A stretch of DNA of 64,000 nucleotides from Marinobacter excellens HL-55 (GCA_001314845.1 LJZQ01000012.1:38529-102528), one strand, 5' to 3'; shown: positions 26,953-36,664, counted from the first letter of the stretch. The notes: generated from the letters alone by a model not told the origin. A program made the numbers and translations.

Positions 26953-29709
26953 TCAGTGCGCCTGATCCCAGTTGTCACCGGTACCGGCTTCCACCAGTAG
27001 CGGCACATCCAGCTTGGCGGCCGCCGACATACGTTTGACCAGGCCATCGCGCACGGTGCTCAGCATGTCTTCGCGCACTTCGATGATCAGTTCGTCGTGC
27101 ACCTGCATGGTCATGCAGGCATGATCCGCGTGCTCGGTGTGCAGCCAGTGGTCGACATCAATCATCGCTCGTTTGATGATATCGGCCGCGGTGCCTTGCA
27201 TCGGCGCGTTGATGGCGGTGCGCTCGGCGGCCTGCTGCAGCTGTTTGTTGCGGGCGTTGATCTCCGGCAGGTACAGGCGGCGGCCGAACAGGGTTTCCAC
27301 ATAGCCGTCGTCGTGGGCTTGCTTTCGGATGTTGTCCATGTACTTGAGTACGCCGGGGTAGCGTTCGAAATAGCGGTCGATGTATTCCTGGGCTACTTTG
27401 CGCTCCACCCCCAGTTGGCGGGCCAGCCCAAAGGCCGACATGCCATAGATCAGGCCAAAGTTGATGGCCTTGGCGCTGCGGCGCTGGTCGGAGTTGACCT
27501 CAATCAGGCTGACCCCGAACACTTCCGCGGCGGTCGCCTTGTGGATGTCTTCGCCGTGCTCAAATGCTTTCAGCAGGCCTTTGTCGCCAGACAGGTGTGC
27601 CATGATCCGGAGCTCAATCTGGGAGTAATCCGCAGCCAACAGTTTGTAGCCCTTCGGCGCAATAAACGCCTGACGAATACGACGGCCTTCTGGGGTGCGG
27701 ATGGGGATGTTCTGCAGGTTGGGCTCGGACGACGACAGGCGGCCTGTCGCGGTGACCGCCTGGTGATACGACGTGTGCACTCGGCCGGTCCGATGATGAA
27801 TCAGTTCGGGCAGGGTGTCAGTGTAGGTGGATTTGAGCTTGCTCAGACTGCGGTGTTCCACGATCAGCCGGGGCAATTCATGCTCGTGGGCCAGTTCCTG
27901 CAGCACCGGTTCGGCGGTGGAGGGCGCACCTTTAGGGGTTTTCTTGATCACTCGCAAGCCGAATTTGTCGTAAAGAATGACCTGCAATTGTTTGGGGGAG
28001 CCCAGGTTGAAGGCTTCGCCGGCCACTTCATGGGCCTCTTTTTCCAGCTCTGCCATGCGCTCAGCCAGCTCCTGGCTATGCTGGCGCAAGGTGCTGGCGT
28101 TGATCAGGGTGCCTCTCTGCTCCATGCGCGACAGTACAGGCACCAGGGGTAGATCGATTTCCCGGTACACGGATTCCAGCTGTCCGGTTTCCTTCAGTTT
28201 CGGGCTCAGGGCCTGATGCAGGCGCAGGGTAATGTCGGCGTCCTCGGCGGCGTAGGGGCCGGCCTTTTCCAGATCAATCTGGTTGAAGGTCAGCTGTTTG
28301 GCGCCTTTGCCTGCGATGGATTCAAAGCTAATCGTCTGCTCGCCCAGGTATTCCCGGGCCAGGCTGTCCATGTCGTGGCGGGTGGCTACCGAATTGAGCA
28401 CGTAGGATTCCACCATGGTGTCGTCGCTGATGCCTTCCAGGTGAATGCCGTGGTTGGCCAGCACGTTTTTATCGTACTTCAGGTTCTGGCCGATCTTGTT
28501 CAGCTTTGGGTCTTCCAGCAGCGGTTTTAGCTGACTTAATACCTGGTCGCGGTCGAGCTGATCCGGTACGCCCATGTAATCATGGCCCAGAGGCACGTAA
28601 GCGGCTTCGCCGGGTTCGATGGCGAAGGAGACGCCGACAATTTCGGCATCCATGTAGCGCAGGCTGGTGGTTTCGGTGTCGAAAGCAAAGCGGTCTGCGG
28701 TTCTTAGACGCTTCAGCCATTGGTCCAGCTCAGCCTGATCGGTGATGACCGAGTATTCTTTTTTGGGAGCTGTAGGCGCGCTATCCGGGGCGGGCGCAGC
28801 GGTATCGGCTGCGTCGCTGTCAGCCGCCGATGTGCTCTGGCTGGTTCCTGCATTTTCCAACTCGTTGATCCAGCCCCGGAATTCGTATTCGCGGAACAGT
28901 TCAAGCAACGAGGTGTTGTCTTGCTCGCGCTCTTGCAGATCTTCCAGGCCAAAATCCAGATCAACGTCCAGACGGATGGTGGCCAGGTCCCGGCTCAAGG
29001 GCAGGGTGTCGGTTGCTTCGCGCAGGTATTCGCCGATTTTGCCTTTGATCTCGGTGGCATGCTCGATCAGGTTGTCCAGGTTGTTGTAGGTCTCGAGCCA
29101 TTTTACCGCGGTTTTCGGGCCGCACTTGTTCACGCCCGGGATGTTGTCGACCTTGTCGCCTACCAGCGCCAGGTAATCGATGATCTGCTCCGGTGTTACG
29201 CCAAACTTTTCCAGCACGCCGTCCCGGTCCATGGCGGTTTCGGTCATGGTGTTGATCAGGGTGACGTGATCGCTCACCAGCTGGGCCATGTCCTTGTCGC
29301 CGGTGGATACCACCACATCAATGCCTTTGCTGGTGGCTTCATGGGCCAGGGTGCCGATCACATCGTCGGCCTCAACGCCCGGCACAATCAACAATGGCAG
29401 GCCCATAGCGCGGACAATCTGGTGAATCGGATCGATCTGTATGGCCAGATCTTCCGGCATGGGAGGTCGGTTTGCTTTGTATGCTTCATACATGTCATGA
29501 CGGAAGGTTTTGCCCTTGGCGTCGAACACCACCACTACTTTGGAGCCCGGAAAGTCCTGGTCCAGCCTGCGTAGCATACTGATAACGCCTTTGATGGCGC
29601 CGGTGGGGTGATTTTTGCTGGTGGTCAGGGGCGGAAGGGCGTGGTAGGCACGGAAAAGGTAAGAAGAGCCGTCTACCAGCACCACGGGTGGGGTCTTTTT
29701 CTCAGTCAT
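26953..29709 (-). CDS. polA: DNA polymerase I
   Basis: This is a full-length 918-residue DNA polymerase I, used for Okazaki-fragment maturation and repair. The 5-prime nuclease domain has LVDGSSYLFRAYHALPPL and GDKVDNIPGV. The proofreading domain keeps its acidic residues in FAFDTETTSLRYMDAEIVG. The polymerase domain has motif A (AADYSQIELRIMAHLSGD), motif B (RRSAKAINFGLIYGMS) and motif C (MQVHDELIIEV). All three activities should therefore be intact. A linker rich in Ala, Ser and Asp at about 310-330 joins the first two domains. The ATG at 29709 (MTEKKTPPVVLVDGSS) is preferred to an upstream one. It diverges from the DUF2782 gene. Confidence 0.97.
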   Translation of the reverse strand: MTEKKTPPVVLVDGSSYLFRAYHALPPLTTSKNHPTGAIKGVISMLRRLDQDFPGSKVVVVFDAKGKTFRHDMYEAYKANRPPMPEDLAIQIDPIHQIVRAMGLPLLIVPGVEADDVIGTLAHEATSKGIDVVVSTGDKDMAQLVSDHVTLINTMTETAMDRDGVLEKFGVTPEQIIDYLALVGDKVDNIPGVNKCGPKTAVKWLETYNNLDNLIEHATEIKGKIGEYLREATDTLPLSRDLATIRLDVDLDFGLEDLQEREQDNTSLLELFREYEFRGWINELENAGTSQSTSAADSDAADTAAPAPDSAPTAPKKEYSVITDQAELDQWLKRLRTADRFAFDTETTSLRYMDAEIVGVSFAIEPGEAAYVPLGHDYMGVPDQLDRDQVLSQLKPLLEDPKLNKIGQNLKYDKNVLANHGIHLEGISDDTMVESYVLNSVATRHDMDSLAREYLGEQTISFESIAGKGAKQLTFNQIDLEKAGPYAAEDADITLRLHQALSPKLKETGQLESVYREIDLPLVPVLSRMEQRGTLINASTLRQHSQELAERMAELEKEAHEVAGEAFNLGSPKQLQVILYDKFGLRVIKKTPKGAPSTAEPVLQELAHEHELPRLIVEHRSLSKLKSTYTDTLPELIHHRTGRVHTSYHQAVTATGRLSSSEPNLQNIPIRTPEGRRIRQAFIAPKGYKLLAADYSQIELRIMAHLSGDKGLLKAFEHGEDIHKATAAEVFGVSLIEVNSDQRRSAKAINFGLIYGMSAFGLARQLGVERKVAQEYIDRYFERYPGVLKYMDNIRKQAHDDGYVETLFGRRLYLPEINARNKQLQQAAERTAINAPMQGTAADIIKRAMIDVDHWLHTEHADHACMTMQVHDELIIEVREDMLSTVRDGLVKRMSAAAKLDVPLLVEAGTGDNWDQAH

Positions 29710-29814
29710 GTCAAAGCAGGTCCGGATTCTGATTGAAGCGTGGGTTGGCTTGTGCAACTCTTTAACGAGCGAATCATTCTATAGCCAAAATATGAACCAA
29801 AGGGTACCACGAAA

Positions 29815-30150
29815 ATGAAACGAATCGCCTGTTCTGCCCTGCTGGCGGGGTTTGTGTCAGCGCCGGTCATAGCTCAGCAAGAGGGGGCTCTGGACGCGAC
29901 GCCGGTGGTAACGCCCCAAGAGCCTGTGGTTATCTCGGATTACCAGCCAGCGGCAGGCGGTCCGGAAATTGTGATACGGCCGGGTGATAATGAGGTGTTC
30001 TATGAGTATCGGGTAAACGGTCAGCTGATGGAGATCAAGGTCGTGCCAGAAGTCGGTCCGGAGTATTACCTGGTGCCTTCGGATGGTGGCTGGATTCAGG
30101 ACTCTGAGTCAGACCTGCTGGTTCCGAGCTGGGTTATCTTTCGCTGGTAA
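29815..30150 (+). CDS. DUF2782 secreted protein
   Basis: This 111-residue protein has a signal peptide (ACSALLAGFVSAPVIA, cut before QQEGA) and a single DUF2782 domain (PEIVIRPGDNEVFYEYRVNGQLMEIKVVPEVGPEYYLVP). It ends in the aromatic stretch WVIFRW. The family is periplasmic and of unknown function. In Pseudomonas it lies between polA and homoserine kinase thrB; the polA side is kept here but thrB is absent. It converges with the lipoprotein gene at 30163, leaving 12 bases between stops. Confidence 0.88.
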   Translation: MKRIACSALLAGFVSAPVIAQQEGALDATPVVTPQEPVVISDYQPAAGGPEIVIRPGDNEVFYEYRVNGQLMEIKVVPEVGPEYYLVPSDGGWIQDSESDLLVPSWVIFRW

Positions 30151-30162
30151 CTGACCGGGTTG

Positions 30163-30678
30163 TCAGATCAGGTTGACTTCTACAGGGTCTGAACGCCGGC
30201 TTTCCAGGCCATCAACGTCAACCGTGCTGATCGAAAACTCATAGGCCCCGGGCGGCATGCCCTCGAGTGGATAGCGTGTGGTGTTTGCATCGTTCAGCGA
30301 AATAATATCGAAGCTGTCTTTATGCTTCAGTCGGAAGTAAATCCGGTAGCCTGAGATCTGGCCGTGGGCCAGTGACGAGCCGTCCTCACGAGTCATGGGT
30401 GCACTCCAGGCAAGGGTGCGTGGAGCGACGCTGGCGTCTTCTTGCTCACTCTTGGCCTTCGGTTCGCTCTGTCCGAGCGTTGCCAGCAGATTGGACTGCG
30501 CCTGCTTTAATCGGGCATCGGCAACATCGGAGGCGCGCTGCGAATCGAGCTTGCTGGCGCGCTTGTCCTCCTGACATCCTGAGAGTAAGCCGGCCATGCC
30601 AAAAACAAAAGCACACATCATGGCGGGCACAAGCAGGCGGGCCTTGAGGCTTGGCGGTCTGGGCAAAGAAATCATCAT
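30163..30678 (-). CDS. Lipoprotein with fibronectin type III domain
   Basis: This 171-residue predicted lipoprotein has the lipobox LLSGC at about residue 35 after a hydrophobic segment. A polar alanine- and glutamate-rich spacer follows (residues 40-85). The final 85 residues form a fibronectin type III-like beta sandwich (LAWSAPMTREDGS, ISGYRIYFRLKHKDSF, YEFSISTVDVDGLESRRSDPVEV). Such modules usually bind proteins or sugars. The start could be either of two adjacent ATG codons. It diverges from the phasin-like gene across 265 bases. The function is unknown. Confidence 0.75.
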   Translation of the reverse strand: MMISLPRPPSLKARLLVPAMMCAFVFGMAGLLSGCQEDKRASKLDSQRASDVADARLKQAQSNLLATLGQSEPKAKSEQEDASVAPRTLAWSAPMTREDGSSLAHGQISGYRIYFRLKHKDSFDIISLNDANTTRYPLEGMPPGAYEFSISTVDVDGLESRRSDPVEVNLI

Positions 30679-30943
30679 GGCGTACTCGCATACGGGGCCG
30701 TTGACAGGCCTTCTGTTTCTTTCGTATCGAGCCTGAATAAAACCTGGAGACGGGCTGCGTAAATCAGTCGAGGGGATTATGCCAGCCCTTGCCTTTCGAT
30801 CAAGTGAACTATCCGTAAAATCCGCAATAAAGTTTTAGTATGAACATTCTAATTTTTATCCGTACCTTGGCATGTGAAAGTTACCAAAGGCGAACCGAAT
30901 TATCGCAACGCCAACACGATCCGAACGATCAAGGAGATATACC

Positions 30944-31342
30944 ATGGGTAAGCTGAAATCCTACCAGGAACAACTGCAAGACATCGTTGAGAAAGGCATC
31001 AATGCCGCTGAAGAGCAGCAGAAGAAGCTGGCCGCCAAACCTTTCGATTACGCTGAAAAGCTGGAAACAGAAGTTCGCGAATACAGCGTGAAAGGTCTGC
31101 GTAAGCGTTACACTGGCTACTCCGAGAACCTGTTCGGACAGTTGCGCACCCTGAACAGCCGTTTCGGTAACTTCGCTGCCGAGTTGGTTGCCAAGCTGGA
31201 AAAAGAAGCTGCGGAAGGCGCCGATGCGGTTTCTGATGCCGCTCAGGATGCCAAGAAATCTGTAACAGCGAAGAAGCCTGCCGCACGCAAGACCACAGCT
31301 CGCAAAGCTTCTGCCGCAAAGACTGAAACCGCTTCTGCCTGA
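30944..31342 (+). CDS. Phasin-like protein with lysine/alanine-rich tail
   Basis: This 132-residue protein has a helical N-terminal domain of about 90 residues (MGKLKSYQEQLQDIVEKGI, then RYTGYSENLFGQLRTLNSRFG). Its C-terminal tail is histone-like and rich in Ala, Lys and Thr (KKPAARKTTARKASAAKT). The layout recalls PhaF/PhaI-type phasins, which coat polyester or lipid granules and, through the basic tail, bind DNA. A heparin-binding-like nucleoid protein is an alternative. The ribosome site AAGGAGATATACC is exceptionally strong and suggests abundant expression. The gene stands alone, with a strong terminator just after it. Storage granules fit the lipid-handling genes around it. Confidence 0.65.
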   Translation: MGKLKSYQEQLQDIVEKGINAAEEQQKKLAAKPFDYAEKLETEVREYSVKGLRKRYTGYSENLFGQLRTLNSRFGNFAAELVAKLEKEAAEGADAVSDAAQDAKKSVTAKKPAARKTTARKASAAKTETASA

Positions 31343-31365
31343 AGTTCAGGTTGATGGGTTGTTAA

Positions 31366-31398
31366 ACAAAAAGGGCGCTCATTGAGCGCCCTTTTTGT
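31366..31398. terminator. Bidirectional Rho-independent terminator, phasin-like gene / DUF4124 gene
   Basis: ACAAAAAGGGCGCTC pairs with GAGCGCCCTTTTTGT around a three-base loop (31366-31398). It has T-tracts on both strands and sits between the convergent stops at 31342 and 31408, so it serves both genes. Confidence 0.9.
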
Positions 31399-31407
31399 TA
31401 CCGCAAA

Positions 31408-32058
31408 TCAGCGACTTTCATCCGGATCGAGGGGCAGTGTCCGCTCTTCACCGGTGATCGTCTCGAGGCGTTCGATATCAACCTCAAAGGCTTTCTTCAT
31501 GGCGCTGATGTCCTGCCTTTGGGCGGCAATTTCCCGCTCGACATCGCGAACTTGCGATTCCAGCCTGCGGATTCGCTCCAGCGTGGCCTCAGGAATGTCG
31601 CGGCCGGCGCGTTCCAGGTCTGCGGCACGGCTCTGTTCTGTATCCAGCTGGCTGGAAATAACAGAAATGTTGCCGCGCTTTAGCTGAATCACACCTTCCA
31701 GTTCCCGGGTTTTCCGGTGCATGGCACGCACAGCCTGGTCGGGGTGACTGTAGCGTTTTAGCAACTCACGGTCCTGAGAATGCTGCAGCTCCAATTGCCG
31801 CTGCCGCTCCTTCTCGGCTTCCCTGCCGGCAATCTCCTCCGCGGTGGGGGCGGGGGCGATGGTTTCCATTACTCGCCCGTTGGTGCTGAGAATCTCATAG
31901 CCGCGTTTGGTGGCTTCTTGCGGAATGGTATTGCTGATCACCAGTTGACCGTTTTCGTCCGTATAACGATACATAGTGGCCTGTGCATTGGCAGCAAACA
32001 GCATTCCGGCTGCTGCCAGGCTGGCAATAATCGTTGATTTGGTGACACGGTGTGGCAT
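31408..32058 (-). CDS. DUF4124 coiled-coil periplasmic protein
   Basis: This 216-residue protein has a signal peptide (IIASLAAAGMLFAANAQA) and a DUF4124 domain (MYRYTDENGQLVISNTIPQEATKRGYEIL). A long charged coiled coil follows (about residues 75-205: AEEIAGREAEKERQRQLELQ through RIRRLESQVRDVEREIAAQRQDISAMKK). DUF4124 proteins are exported and uncharacterised. The ATG at 32058 follows GGAG and gives the signal peptide; the open frame further upstream runs into pyrE. It starts four bases after the pyrE stop and is probably cotranscribed with it. Confidence 0.85.
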   Translation of the reverse strand: MPHRVTKSTIIASLAAAGMLFAANAQATMYRYTDENGQLVISNTIPQEATKRGYEILSTNGRVMETIAPAPTAEEIAGREAEKERQRQLELQHSQDRELLKRYSHPDQAVRAMHRKTRELEGVIQLKRGNISVISSQLDTEQSRAADLERAGRDIPEATLERIRRLESQVRDVEREIAAQRQDISAMKKAFEVDIERLETITGEERTLPLDPDESR

Positions 32059-32062
32059 GGGG

Positions 32063-32701
32063 TCAGACTCCGTAACGATCCCGGTAGCTGGCCACGGCTC
32101 CCGCGTGACCGGCAAACTCCGGATTGGACTGTAGGTAGTCCAGCACCTGTTCAAGGCAAATAATACTGACAACGGGAATGCCAAACTCCTGTTCCACTTC
32201 CTGGATGGCAGAACGTTCGCCGTTGCCTTTTTCCTGTCGGTCCAGGGCAATCAGCACGCCAGCTGGTTCGGCGCCTGCCGCGCGGATGATGTCTATGGAT
32301 TCCCGGATCGCGGTCCCGGCGGTAATAACATCGTCAACAATCAACACCTTGCCTTGCAAGGGGGCGCCAACAATGTTGCCGCCCTCACCATGATCTTTCT
32401 TTTCTTTGCGGTTAAAGGCAAAGGGTTTGCTGTTACCGTCTGTTGCCAGTGCCATGGCGGTCACCGTGGCCAACGGAATGCCCTTATAGGCGGGGCCGAA
32501 AATAATGTCATAATTCAGGCCGCTGCGTTCTATTGCTGCAGCGTAGGCTTTGCTTAGTTGTAGCAGGTCGTTTCCGGTATTGAACAGCCCGGCATTGAAA
32601 AAATACGGGCTTGTGCGCCCGGATTTGAGTGTAAATTCGCCAAAACGAAGAACATTCCGGTCAATGGCAAATTCGATAAATTTTTGCTGATAGTCGTGCA
32701 T
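32063..32701 (-). CDS. pyrE: Orotate phosphoribosyltransferase
   Basis: This 212-residue enzyme converts orotate and PRPP to orotidine 5-phosphate in pyrimidine synthesis. [21 protein letters not shown] is the PRPP-binding motif. The N-terminus ([36 protein letters not shown]) and [11 protein letters not shown] are family signatures. It diverges from the crc gene, as in Pseudomonas. The 81-base gap between them holds a perfect CTTTAATTAAAG palindrome (32727-32738) that could be an operator or simply AT-rich promoter sequence. Confidence 0.96.
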   Translation of the reverse strand: MHDYQQKFIEFAIDRNVLRFGEFTLKSGRTSPYFFNAGLFNTGNDLLQLSKAYAAAIERSGLNYDIIFGPAYKGIPLATVTAMALATDGNSKPFAFNRKEKKDHGEGGNIVGAPLQGKVLIVDDVITAGTAIRESIDIIRAAGAEPAGVLIALDRQEKGNGERSAIQEVEQEFGIPVVSIICLEQVLDYLQSNPEFAGHAGAVASYRDRYGV

Positions 32702-32782
32702 GGCAAGGCTTCTGGCGGGGTTTGATCTTTAATTAAAGTGTAAAACCGGTATCATACACACAAACCGAATCAGGGAACACGT

Positions 32783-33589
32783 ATGCGGGTAGTATCAATC
32801 AGCGTCAACGGTCTTGAACAGGCTGTTGAAAAAGGCTTTTTCGACTGGCTGGCCGAGCAGGACGCTGACGTCGTCTGTGTGCAGGACCACCGCATGCGCG
32901 CCTACGAGATTGAGGACAAAAACCTGATCCCGGACGGCTACGAGGCTTACTTTATTGATGGTGAGCTGAATGAGCACGGTGGCGTGGGCATCTTCACCCG
33001 GCATTTCCCCAAAGCGATCATGTACGGTTTTGCCAATGAGCAGGCGGATCGTGAGGGCCGGTTTATTCAGGCCGACTTTGATAAAGTTTCCGTGGCGTGT
33101 GTGCTGGCCCCGAACGCGCTAGGGCGCGAAGAAGAGTTGACTGGCGAAGATGATCTGACCGTTCTGGACCATAAGGACGAGTTCATGGAAGCGTTTGGTC
33201 TGCACATGCAGAAGACCCTGCGCAAGCGTCGGCAGTTTATTATCTGTGCCAACCTGCAGACGGCCCATCACGTTACGGATGCCAGCCCGCTTTATCACAA
33301 GCTCGACTTTTCTGGCTTCCTGCCCCACGAGCGCGCCTGGCTTGATCGCTTGTTTGATGAGATGGGCTGTATTGACGGTTTCCGTGAGATCAACAAGCAG
33401 AGCAATCAGTTTACCTGGTGGCCGGAGGGAGCTGAAGGCTCCCGCAAGAAAGCCGGCATCCGGGTCGATTACCAGTTGCTGACGCCTGGCATCCGTAAAA
33501 CCATCAGTGATGGCTGGATTGATGACGAGACTCGGTTCTCTGATCACGCACCGGTGATCATGGATTACGACATCGAAATCGGGCTCTGA
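32783..33589 (+). CDS. crc: Crc-type catabolite repression control protein (ExoIII fold)
   Basis: This 268-residue protein has the exonuclease III/endonuclease fold but altered catalytic residues. The usual QET is QDH (CVQDHRMR), and the GDxN motif is replaced by ANLQ (IICANLQTAHH). RVDYQLLT and SDHAPVIMDY are kept. Pseudomonas Crc, which has lost nuclease activity and works with Hfq to block translation of catabolic mRNAs, shows the same kind of loss and the same place beside pyrE. QADFDKVSVACVLAP, LPHERAWLDRLFDEMG and QFTWWPEG also recall Crc. An active exodeoxyribonuclease is the alternative but less likely. Whether Hfq-Crc control operates in this organism cannot be told from sequence. 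Confidence 0.8.
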   Translation: MRVVSISVNGLEQAVEKGFFDWLAEQDADVVCVQDHRMRAYEIEDKNLIPDGYEAYFIDGELNEHGGVGIFTRHFPKAIMYGFANEQADREGRFIQADFDKVSVACVLAPNALGREEELTGEDDLTVLDHKDEFMEAFGLHMQKTLRKRRQFIICANLQTAHHVTDASPLYHKLDFSGFLPHERAWLDRLFDEMGCIDGFREINKQSNQFTWWPEGAEGSRKKAGIRVDYQLLTPGIRKTISDGWIDDETRFSDHAPVIMDYDIEIGL

Positions 33590-33620
33590 GCTGGGCGGAT
33601 ACTCCACTAAACAGCGGGTT

Positions 33621-33722
33621 CGGAGGGGGAGGTCTTTCCGGGACCCTCTCCGGCCAGGGATGGCCGGAGCGGAGCGCACATGGAGGTGCTCGTAGCGTGT
33701 CCCGGAAAGGTCTCCCCCTCCG
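33621..33722. repeat. Large imperfect inverted repeat able to form a three-way junction
   Basis: The outer arms 33621-33644 and 33699-33722 pair at 22 of 24 positions. Inside are a perfect 9-bp hairpin, CTCCGGCCA with TGGCCGGAG, closed by a GGGA tetraloop of the GNRA type (33648-33669), and a shorter hairpin built on GCAC/GTGC (about 33676-33689). Folded, this gives a stem with two side hairpins. It sits between the convergent ends of crc and rph. It lacks a T-run, so it is not a plain intrinsic terminator. It resembles dispersed palindromic intergenic repeats seen in marine gammaproteobacteria, but copy number cannot be checked here. Confidence 0.6.
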
Positions 33723-33740
33723 GACACGCGGGCGTCTAAC

Positions 33741-34457
33741 TTACTCAGCCAGCGCCGCTTTCTGAAGTTCAAACAACTGATCAATCGCCTTCCGCGCCAG
33801 TGCCAGCATAGAATCCAGTTCTGACTGCTCAAACGGCGCGCCTTCCGCAGTTCCCTGAATTTCGATGAAGCCACCCTGGTCGGTCATGATGACGTTCATG
33901 TCGGTTTCGGCTTCGGAATCTTCCGGGTAGTCCAGATCGGCTACCGGAATGCCTTTGTAGACACCCACAGATACCGCTGCGACCATCTGCTTGAGCGGCG
34001 ATTTCTTCAGGCGTTTGGTGGCGACCAGGTGGTTCAGGGCATCAACCAGGGCCACGCAGCCACCGGTGATCGCTGCAGTGCGGGTGCCGCCGTCGGCCTG
34101 GATGACGTCACAGTCGATGGTGATGGAGTGTTCACCCAGAGCGGTCAGGTCAACTGCGGCACGCAGGCTGCGGCCGATCAGGCGCTGAATTTCGACGGTG
34201 CGGCCACCCTGTTTGCCACGGGCGGCTTCACGGCCCATTCGGCTGCCCGTGGAGCGGGGCAGCATGCCGTATTCGGCGGTGATCCAGCCTTTGCCTTCAC
34301 CGCGCAGGAACGGCGGTACCTTGTTCTCAACGGAGGCGGTACAGATGACTTTGGTGTCACCGAACTCTACCAGCACCGAGCCTTCGGCATGGCGGGTGTA
34401 GTTGCGGGTGATGCGGACGTCTCTGGGTTGCTCTGGCGTTCTGCCACTTGGTCGCAT
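33741..34457 (-). CDS. rph: Ribonuclease PH
   Basis: This 238-residue phosphorolytic 3-prime exoribonuclease trims tRNA precursors. [41 protein letters not shown] is the start, and [36 protein letters not shown] holds the conserved phosphate- and RNA-binding residues. [17 protein letters not shown] carries the catalytic aspartate region. Length matches the family. It is transcribed away from yicC across 185 bases, the standard Pseudomonas arrangement. Confidence 0.96.
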   Translation of the reverse strand: MRPSGRTPEQPRDVRITRNYTRHAEGSVLVEFGDTKVICTASVENKVPPFLRGEGKGWITAEYGMLPRSTGSRMGREAARGKQGGRTVEIQRLIGRSLRAAVDLTALGEHSITIDCDVIQADGGTRTAAITGGCVALVDALNHLVATKRLKKSPLKQMVAAVSVGVYKGIPVADLDYPEDSEAETDMNVIMTDQGGFIEIQGTAEGAPFEQSELDSMLALARKAIDQLFELQKAALAE

Positions 34458-34642
34458 GATGTGTCCTGTTTATGAAGGATAAATGTCCGGCACGACGCCG
34501 GTCGGGATCTGTGAAAGGCCGACGAGTATAACACGGCGATGCAACAGGGCGGGATGGAGGCCTGTGATCTTTGGTCGGGTTCGCCGCCCGGGGGAGTACC
34601 CTGCTAAACTCGATGAATCTGTCTACCCGTAATGGAGCCAAT

Positions 34643-35509
34643 ATGATTCGCAGCATGACTGCTTTTGCCCGCAAGGATACCCAGGGTGACTGGGGAACCC
34701 TGACCTGTGAGATCCGGACGGTCAATCACCGTTACCTGGAACCTTCATTTCGCTTGCCGGAGGCCTTTCGGGAATTGGAGAACCGGTTTCGGGAGGAGCT
34801 GCGCAAGGGTCTGAAGCGAGGCAAGGTGGATGTGTCTATGCGCCTGCAGTCGACAGACAACGAGGTACAGAGCTTCGAGATCAGCGATGAAATGGCGAAG
34901 GCGGTAAACGAGGCCGCCAACCACATTAATCGAATGCTGGATAACCCGGCCCATATCAATGCCCTGGATATTCTGCGCTGGCCCGGTGTGCTGTCGGTGC
35001 CTGAAACAGACTACAGTGCCGCTAAAGAAGCTGCCGCTAATCTGTTTGCGGATACCGTTGCAGAGCTGGTGAGCGTGAGAGAGCGTGAGGGCGACCGCCT
35101 GCGACCGTTATTTGAGGATCGCCTGGCCACCATGAGCCGACTGGTTGCCGAGGTGCGCGAGCGGATGCCGGATTTACTGGCGGCACAGGAAGCCAATCTG
35201 CGTGAGCGTTTTGCCAGGGCAAAAGTCGAGCTTGATGCAGACCGTGTGGCTCAGGAAATGGTGATGTTGGCGCAGAAAAGTGACGTTGCCGAAGAGCTGG
35301 ACCGCCTCGATGCCCACGTCAGTGAGGTGACCGAAACCCTGCAAGGCGACGACGCCATCGGCCGCCGACTGGATTTTCTGATGCAGGAGCTGAACCGGGA
35401 GGCCAATACCCTCAGCAGTAAAAGCATTGATGCTGCAGTCACTCGCGCGGCGGTCGATCTGAAGGTGCTGATCGAGCAGATGCGCGAGCAGGTGCAGAAT
35501 CTGGAGTAG
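34643..35509 (+). CDS. yicC: YicC family endoribonuclease
   Basis: This 288-residue YicC/YloC protein begins MIRSMTAFARKDTQGDWG. It contains EIRTVNHRYLEPSFRLPEAFRELENRFREELRKGLKRGKVDV and the C-terminal DUF1732 stretch IGRRLDFLMQELNREANTLSSKS. Relatives in E. coli and Bacillus are now known to be endoribonucleases that affect small RNA turnover. The ATG at 34643 follows TGGAG and is chosen over an upstream ATG in frame. It diverges from rph and precedes gmk. Confidence 0.94.
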   Translation: MIRSMTAFARKDTQGDWGTLTCEIRTVNHRYLEPSFRLPEAFRELENRFREELRKGLKRGKVDVSMRLQSTDNEVQSFEISDEMAKAVNEAANHINRMLDNPAHINALDILRWPGVLSVPETDYSAAKEAAANLFADTVAELVSVREREGDRLRPLFEDRLATMSRLVAEVRERMPDLLAAQEANLRERFARAKVELDADRVAQEMVMLAQKSDVAEELDRLDAHVSEVTETLQGDDAIGRRLDFLMQELNREANTLSSKSIDAAVTRAAVDLKVLIEQMREQVQNLE

Positions 35510-35545
35510 TTTTCGTCAGGTTGTTTGGCTGGGATGCGCAGATAG

Positions 35546-36253
<708 letters not shown>

Positions 36254-36340
36254 TGGTGGTTTTGCCTGTATACAAAATGAGCCGGGGGAAGTAGACTACG
36301 CGGTCTGCTAAATCAGTGATTCTTTTTTTCGGGGAATATA

Positions 36341-36553
36341 ATGGCACGAGTTACCGTTGAAGATTGTCTGGAACACGTTGATAACCGTTTCCAGCTGGTT
36401 ATGCTGGCCACCAAGCGTGCGCGCCAGATTGCCACCAAGGGTTCAGAGCCAATGGTGCCGGAAGAAAATGATAAGCCAACGGTGATCGCCCTGCGTGAAA
36501 TTGCCGAAGGTCTCGTCAGCCGCGATCTTCTGAAGGAAGATCTGGACGATTAA
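36341..36553 (+). CDS. rpoZ: RNA polymerase omega subunit
   Basis: This 70-residue omega subunit stabilises the beta-prime subunit and helps form one ppGpp-binding site of RNA polymerase. [20 protein letters not shown], and [20 protein letters not shown] near the C-terminus, are diagnostic. The protein is shorter than the E. coli (91) and Pseudomonas (88) forms because the variable C-terminal tail after the conserved fold is missing, which should not impair function. It lies 87 bases after gmk and upstream of spoT, from which a hairpin separates it. Confidence 0.95.
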   Translation: MARVTVEDCLEHVDNRFQLVMLATKRARQIATKGSEPMVPEENDKPTVIALREIAEGLVSRDLLKEDLDD

Positions 36554-36602
36554 AAATCGCCGACAGGGATGCGTACATTTACCTGTCAGTGACTAAGGAC
36601 CA

Positions 36603-36629
36603 TTGAAATCTGTCTCAGCAGTTTATAGT
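36603..36629 (+). promoter_or_regulatory. Possible promoter between rpoZ and spoT
   Basis: TTGAAA (36603-36608) and TATAGT (36624-36629) resemble -35 and -10 elements but are only 15 bp apart, shorter than ideal. A second TATAGA at 36635 and an inverted TATAG/CTATA pair overlap it. A transcript starting here would meet the terminator at 36665-36692 before reaching spoT. Confidence 0.35.
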
Positions 36630-36664
36630 GTATCTATAGAAACCTGCTGGAAGGACAAAGGAAG

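Noticed and set aside
27097..28152. 351-codon plus-strand frame antisense to polA
   Set aside because: It is fully covered by the polymerase domain of polA and has no family features.
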